DNA from: Treponema medium
GTDB lineage: Bacteria > Spirochaetota > Spirochaetia > Treponematales > Treponemataceae
Direction: 5' to 3'
DNA: 64,000 nt
NCBI RefSeq assembly: GCF_017161265.1
Contig: NZ_CP031393.1
Coordinates: 1,984,001-2,048,000 of the forward strand
The notes beneath the pieces are model-generated. The model ran no database searches. It saw only the letters and a program-made list of their open reading frames with translations, and was not told the origin of the DNA. The position numbers and the translations under genes are program-made. Each line of letters begins with the position of its first letter. Position 1 is the stretch's first letter. Of the stretch, positions 60,764-64,000 are shown one piece after another.

Positions 60764-62606
60764 AGGGGCGCAACGCCAGGCGGAAGCCAAGATTGACGAT
60801 GCTGTTGTCAGGGTAGCTGCTGCTGAACCGAGCACCGACGACGCAGTCCTCTGCGTCATAGCCCCAACTACCGCCACGTATGACGCGTCTAGTACCGGGA
60901 GCAGCAGGTGCACCTTGTGGGTCGGTTACAAATCCGCCGGATTCGTAAGCGCCGTCGTTTGCTGTAGGATTATTATCATACCGGTCAAAACACCATTCCC
61001 AGACGTTCCCGCTCATATCGTGTAAGCCAAGTGCATTCGCTTTCTTTGTTCCAACTGGATGCGTTTTACTATCTGCATTACCGCTATACCATGCAACTTC
61101 TCCCGTTTCGGCTGTATTCCACTTGTCTTTCGCTCCACTCGCACTGTTCACTTTGGTAAGCCATACTTCGCCGTATTGTTCTGCATTGGTGTTGTCGCTC
61201 CCCTGCCACCGAGCTGCATACTCCCATTCCGCTTCCGTCGGAAGTCTAAAACCTTTTTTACTCATATCGGCATAGGCGGCATCGCAAGCAGCTGTGTCAG
61301 TCGCGTTTTTTAATACGGCGGTATGATCGTCCTTTTTGCGGTAGACGCATTCGCTCTCAGCATTGTTCGTTTTCTGGGTATACGCATTACACCATACAAC
61401 GCAGTCCCGCCAACTTACCTTCGTTACCGGCTCTTCTTCGCTCCCGCTTCCGCTGCTACCTTTTTGCCCTTCATTAGCAAACGTATATCCGTTTCCGATT
61501 GCCCAGTCGTATACTTCTTTCCACAGCTTATACGGCACTTCCGTTTTGCCCAGCTTATAAGGACTCAATTTTACCTTCCGCCCTGCACGGAATACCCCTT
61601 TCCAATAATCTCCCGTTCCGGGCAAAGATGCCGGATCCGGATCCATACCGGTAATTCCTGTTGCAAGCGGGGTTATCGTTACAAAATCGCCGGCAGGCGG
61701 TGGCGGCGGTGTGCTGTTGCTTTCAAAGCTCACCTTAACCTCGACGCCCTTTGTAACGGTAAACGAATAGGAATCGTTTGTGCCGTTTACGGCTTCTCCG
61801 TCACGTGTCCAGCCCTTTACCCTGTAGCCCGAATCAGCCGTTGCCGTAAAGGTTACGGTTTTGTCGTGCTCAACGTTTATGGGACTGATCGTTGTTTCCA
61901 CTATGCCTTCCGCCTTTGCTTTAAGCGTGCCGCCTGTGCCGTCTACGCTAAAGGTTATCTTGTATGTCGTCGGAGGCTTGGCTGTTACGTTTACCGTACA
62001 GCTCGCTGTTTTACCGCCGTCTTCGGTCGTTACGATAATTTTAGCCGTTCCCGTTTTTTTCGCCGTTACCTTTCCGGTTGCATCAACGCTCGCTATCGCA
62101 GGCTTATCGGAACTCCACGTTACCTTTTTGTTCGTTGCATTTGTAGGAGCAACCGTTGCGGTCAGTTGCTCACTCTTTCCTTCCTCAAGCGCCAGTTTGC
62201 TTTTATCAAGCTTTACCTCCGTTACCGCTATGACAGCAGGCGGCTTTGCCTTAAAGCTCACCTTTACCTCTATCTTTGCCGTTACTTTATGGCTATACGT
62301 TGTTGTATCGTTCGTTATAGCCGTGCCATTGACCGTCCATTTATCTACTTCATAGCCGCTCGCAGGCTTTGCCGTAAAGGTTACGGTTTTGCCCTTTTCG
62401 ACGTTTATGGGGCTTTTATCCGTTTCCGTTACGCCATCCGCCTTTGCTTTAAGCGTACCGTGTTCCCCGGCACTAAACGTTACTGCAAATGTTTCCGGTT
62501 TAACCGTTATCTTATTCGGACATCCGGTAAACAAGGCCATTGCAGCAAGCATCAACCCTACTGCTAACCGGCTCAACAGCCGATTCGTTCTTCCATTTTT
62601 ATCCAT
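60762..62606 (-). CDS. Lipoprotein with bacterial-Ig repeats and C-terminal formylglycine-enzyme (SUMF1) fold, variable protein of TvpA type
   Basis: The product is 614 residues from ATG 62606 ('aggagg' upstream). Lipobox 'MALFTGCPN', Cys29. Two beta repeats of the 'VTFSAGEHGTLKAKADGVTE' kind flank a Big2 domain ('VKLDKSKLALEEGKSEQLTA', 'VASVDATGKVTAKKTGTAK' style). A SUMF1/C-type-lectin-like domain follows: 'VTKVSWRDCVVWCNAYTQKT', 'GFRLPTEAEWEYAARWQGSD', 'GLHDMSGNVWEWCFDRYDNN' and the end 'RRVIRGGSWGYDAEDCVVGA', 'RFSSSYPDN', 'LGFRLALRP'. This architecture is that of surface proteins diversified by DGRs, as in T. denticola TvpA. Confidence 0.85.
   Translation of the reverse strand: MDKNGRTNRLLSRLAVGLMLAAMALFTGCPNKITVKPETFAVTFSAGEHGTLKAKADGVTETDKSPINVEKGKTVTFTAKPASGYEVDKWTVNGTAITNDTTTYSHKVTAKIEVKVSFKAKPPAVIAVTEVKLDKSKLALEEGKSEQLTATVAPTNATNKKVTWSSDKPAIASVDATGKVTAKKTGTAKIIVTTEDGGKTASCTVNVTAKPPTTYKITFSVDGTGGTLKAKAEGIVETTISPINVEHDKTVTFTATADSGYRVKGWTRDGEAVNGTNDSYSFTVTKGVEVKVSFESNSTPPPPPAGDFVTITPLATGITGMDPDPASLPGTGDYWKGVFRAGRKVKLSPYKLGKTEVPYKLWKEVYDWAIGNGYTFANEGQKGSSGSGSEEEPVTKVSWRDCVVWCNAYTQKTNNAESECVYRKKDDHTAVLKNATDTAACDAAYADMSKKGFRLPTEAEWEYAARWQGSDNTNAEQYGEVWLTKVNSASGAKDKWNTAETGEVAWYSGNADSKTHPVGTKKANALGLHDMSGNVWEWCFDRYDNNPTANDGAYESGGFVTDPQGAPAAPGTRRVIRGGSWGYDAEDCVVGARFSSSYPDNSIVNLGFRLALRP
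60774..60875 (-). repeat. Variable-repeat-like 3' end of the SUMF1-fold lipoprotein gene
   Basis: These 34 codons match the template-like copy at 59709-59807. By hand count, 27 bases differ plus one extra codon here; 16 of the 27 differences are at adenines of the AAC-rich copy (16 of about 30 A positions against 11 of about 69 others). Typical changes are AAC to GGC, GAC, TTC, AGC, TAC, ATC and GTC, keeping the final C. Because non-A changes and an indel exist, this exact copy is unlikely to be the immediate template. Confidence 0.65.
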
Positions 62607-62727
62607 AATTGTTCCTCCTAGCACTTATATATTTTCAACCGCTAAACGGTTTAGTTCTTAATGCAACCGCAAAGCTCACAGAAAATGGTAAGGTTTTAAA
62701 TGCCTTATACGGTACATCGCTCTCAAT

Positions 62728-62823
62728 ACCGCCACGGACGGCGGTGGTTCCACGCAGTAGCGATGTTTTTTGCTCTGCAAAAAACTCGCGTTGAGCAGGA
62801 TACACGGATGTATACTGCTCAAC
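62728..62823. repeat. Triple-hairpin unit upstream of the variable gene
   Basis: In plus order: H1 'accgcc'/'ggcggt' (62728-62745), linker 'ggttccacgcagtagcga', H2 'gttttttgc'/'gcaaaaaac' (62765-62785), 'tcgc', H3 'gttgagcaggataca'/'tgtatactgctcaac' (62790-62823, loop CGGA, one G-T pair). It is the reverse orientation of the 60.4 kb units. Confidence 0.8.
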
Positions 62824-62963
62824 AGTACTCTCCGCATACGTGGTACTCTTTGCGGTTTAATAGGGAAAAGATTAACAGTACGTTTGCCGTCTGCAAAAAT
62901 TGATGAGAAATAATGATGTTGTTGTCTGAATGAAAAAGCCGCCCGTTTATCAGGGCACAGTCT

Positions 62964-63003
62964 AGTTGCTGAGTTGCTGAGTTGCTGAGTTGCTGAGTTG
63001 CTG
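62964..63003. repeat. Octanucleotide tandem repeat, five copies
   Basis: The unit 'agttgctg' is repeated five times without error. It lies 358 bases upstream of the variable lipoprotein's start and is not inside any recognised reading frame. Such tracts change copy number by slippage. Confidence 0.85.
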
Positions 63004-63152
63004 AGTGATTATGCCGACAAAGCTATGTGTGTCAACTACCTTTTGAAAAGATGTGGGTATCTGCGCTTTTGGGGGAGAGTTTTTATACTGCGGTAATCCT
63101 ATTTTAAAACTCAGCATAGAAATAGTATAGGAGTAAATATTGAGAAATGCAA

Positions 63153-63480
63153 GGGCTTTTGAAAATATGCATACCGTCTACGGCGTTGCTTAGTAAAAAA
63201 CAATCCTCAACGTGCAAAAAGCACGTCTCCGGTTGTTTTTTACACGCGCCTTGTATCCGGTATCACTATTTTCAAAAGTGCTGGAATTACAAGGCACATA
63301 CGGCATTCCTGCAAACAAATTAATTGGTAATGGGCATCGATAATAAGCGTTAGGGATTGGAAGGGCAGCGCAGCTGTTCCGAAAGGGATGAAGCGCCAGC
63401 GAAACCCCGCAAAGCCCGACGGTCGGTCAACCATTGACATCCGTGTCGATGTTTGACCGACCGGAACGCCCAAAATATAG
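63153..63480. repeat. Structured intergenic region with nested hairpins
   Basis: 'cttttgaaaat' (about 63153) has an inverted partner 'attttcaaaag' (about 63268). Within lies 'gtaaaaaacaa'/'ttgttttttac' enclosing 'acgtgc'/'gcacgt'. Further on, 'cggtcggtcaa' (63420-63430) pairs with 'ttgaccgaccg' (63453-63463), with an inner 'gaca'-TCCG-'tgtc', the same loop as the triple-hairpin family. No gene is supported between 62824 and 63508. Confidence 0.6.
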
Positions 63481-63508
63481 TTACCCATTAAATATTACAA
63501 CGTGCTCA

Positions 63509-64000
63509 TTACTTAAGCGTTTCCTCTCGTGACTGTTCAAGCTGTTTCAGAACTGCCGGATCAAGTTTAATGGAAAGATTTTTTTCGTTTGACGGGAGTA
63601 CGGTTCCTTTCGGCGCGTTCTTCGCCCTCCGCAAATCCTTCACTGCAGTGTAGTAGAGATCGGCTTGTCCGTTCTGGCGCGCCTTTGAATAAAACACGGC
63701 GAGGTTCCCCGCGGCAATCAACACCGGCAGCGGAACGGTCTTTCCGTTTTTGTTTTTGATAAAGACATAGCCGCCGGAATAATCCCGCACATGAAGCCAC
63801 ATATCCTTGCCCCGCACGTGATGCCGTAGCAGCTCATCGTTTTCGGCGGCTGTCCTACCGACATACAGAATCCATCCGTCATGGTAGAACGTAAGTCCCG
63901 GCCGCTCTTTTTCTTGAGCCGCCTGTTTCCGCTGCACGGGTATCTTTCTTTTATGCAGTACCTTTTCGATAAGGTAAGGATTTTCTTCAATCCGCAGCTT
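63509..64000 (-). CDS. RqcH/NFACT family protein, C-terminal part
   Basis: The frame runs off the window, so the N-terminus is missing. The visible ~163 residues contain the NFACT-R (DUF814) domain: 'FYHDGWILYVGRTAAENDEL', 'GKDMWLHVRDYSGGYVFIKN', 'LIAAGNLAVFYSKARQNGQA', 'DLYYTAVKDLRRAKNAPKGT' and the closing 'NEKNLSIKLD'. RqcH binds split 50S ribosomes and adds alanine tails to stalled peptides; it was earlier called fibronectin-binding protein. The internal GTG at 63937 is not the start. Confidence 0.9.
   Translation of the reverse strand, partial: KLRIEENPYLIEKVLHKRKIPVQRKQAAQEKERPGLTFYHDGWILYVGRTAAENDELLRHHVRGKDMWLHVRDYSGGYVFIKNKNGKTVPLPVLIAAGNLAVFYSKARQNGQADLYYTAVKDLRRAKNAPKGTVLPSNEKNLSIKLDPAVLKQLEQSREETLK

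Noticed and set aside
61323-62567. 414-codon plus-strand frame
   Set aside because: It is antisense to the SUMF1-fold lipoprotein gene, rich in Arg/Tyr/Cys, with no family match and no ribosome site.
63240-63488. 82-codon minus-strand frame
   Set aside because: It falls over the nested hairpins and repeat sequence, has atypical composition and no ribosome site.
1-64000. tRNA, rRNA or known riboswitch
   Set aside because: I saw no cloverleaf with conserved T-loop bases and no recognisable riboswitch core. A covariance-model scan would be decisive.

Overview
The window looks like a chromosome segment from an oral-type Treponema (spirochaete). The support is a BspA-type leucine-rich repeat surface protein, several lipoproteins with spirochaete-style lipoboxes, a short SMC, a DbpA-type RNA-binding protein beside an LptC-like lipoprotein, and a formylglycine-enzyme-fold lipoprotein of the kind diversified in Treponema. 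The housekeeping half is visibly richer in G+C than the first half, which fits the T. vincentii / T. medium group better than T. denticola. The species is an inference from impression, not a computed match.

Region 1 (1 to about 32.7 kb) is an AT-rich accessory island. It begins with the 3' end of a BspA-like gene and continues with about 35 small, mostly single-domain genes in strand blocks: SMI1/KNR4 (SUKH), ankyrin, LRR, HEAT, DUF4375, DUF6892, DUF2262, DUF4241, DUF4272, DUF2004, DUF3601, TfoX-N and transglutaminase-like. This is the make-up of a polyimmunity locus, a store of immunity-type genes against polymorphic toxins, but no toxin gene lies in the window. The island is heavily scarred. 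It holds a broken PIN/antitoxin pair, a frameshifted DUF2271 gene, flavodoxin and YwqG stubs, partial duplications, and at least two families of hairpin-rich intergenic repeats that sit at gene ends. An HD-CYTH fusion enzyme lies in an especially AT-rich patch at 24.2-26.3 kb.

Region 2 (32.7 to about 58.2 kb) is core genome: comM, an lptC-like gene, a dbpA-like RNA-binding gene, a low-complexity lipoprotein and smc on the minus strand; then pyrG, nfeD, an SPFH/band-7 gene, two envelope genes and mnmA on the plus strand; a threonine-synthase-like pseudoenzyme on the minus strand; then a TPR protein, aroA, an Na+-dependent transporter and polA on the plus strand.

Region 3 (58.2 to 64 kb) holds an Rpn-type nuclease gene bracketed by direct repeats, a small helical-protein gene, a lipoprotein with a C-terminal formylglycine-enzyme (SUMF1) fold, and the C-terminal part of an RqcH/NFACT protein. 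The most interesting signal is here. The last ~34 codons of the lipoprotein (60774-60875) are matched 1 kb away by a free-standing 99-bp copy (59709-59807) with 12 AAC codons among 33, and the differences concentrate at adenines. This is the signature of a diversity-generating retroelement (DGR) template/variable repeat pair. Both copies sit directly against long hairpins of a modular triple-hairpin repeat family that also occurs elsewhere in the window. No reverse transcriptase gene is present here, so any DGR machinery would have to act in trans.
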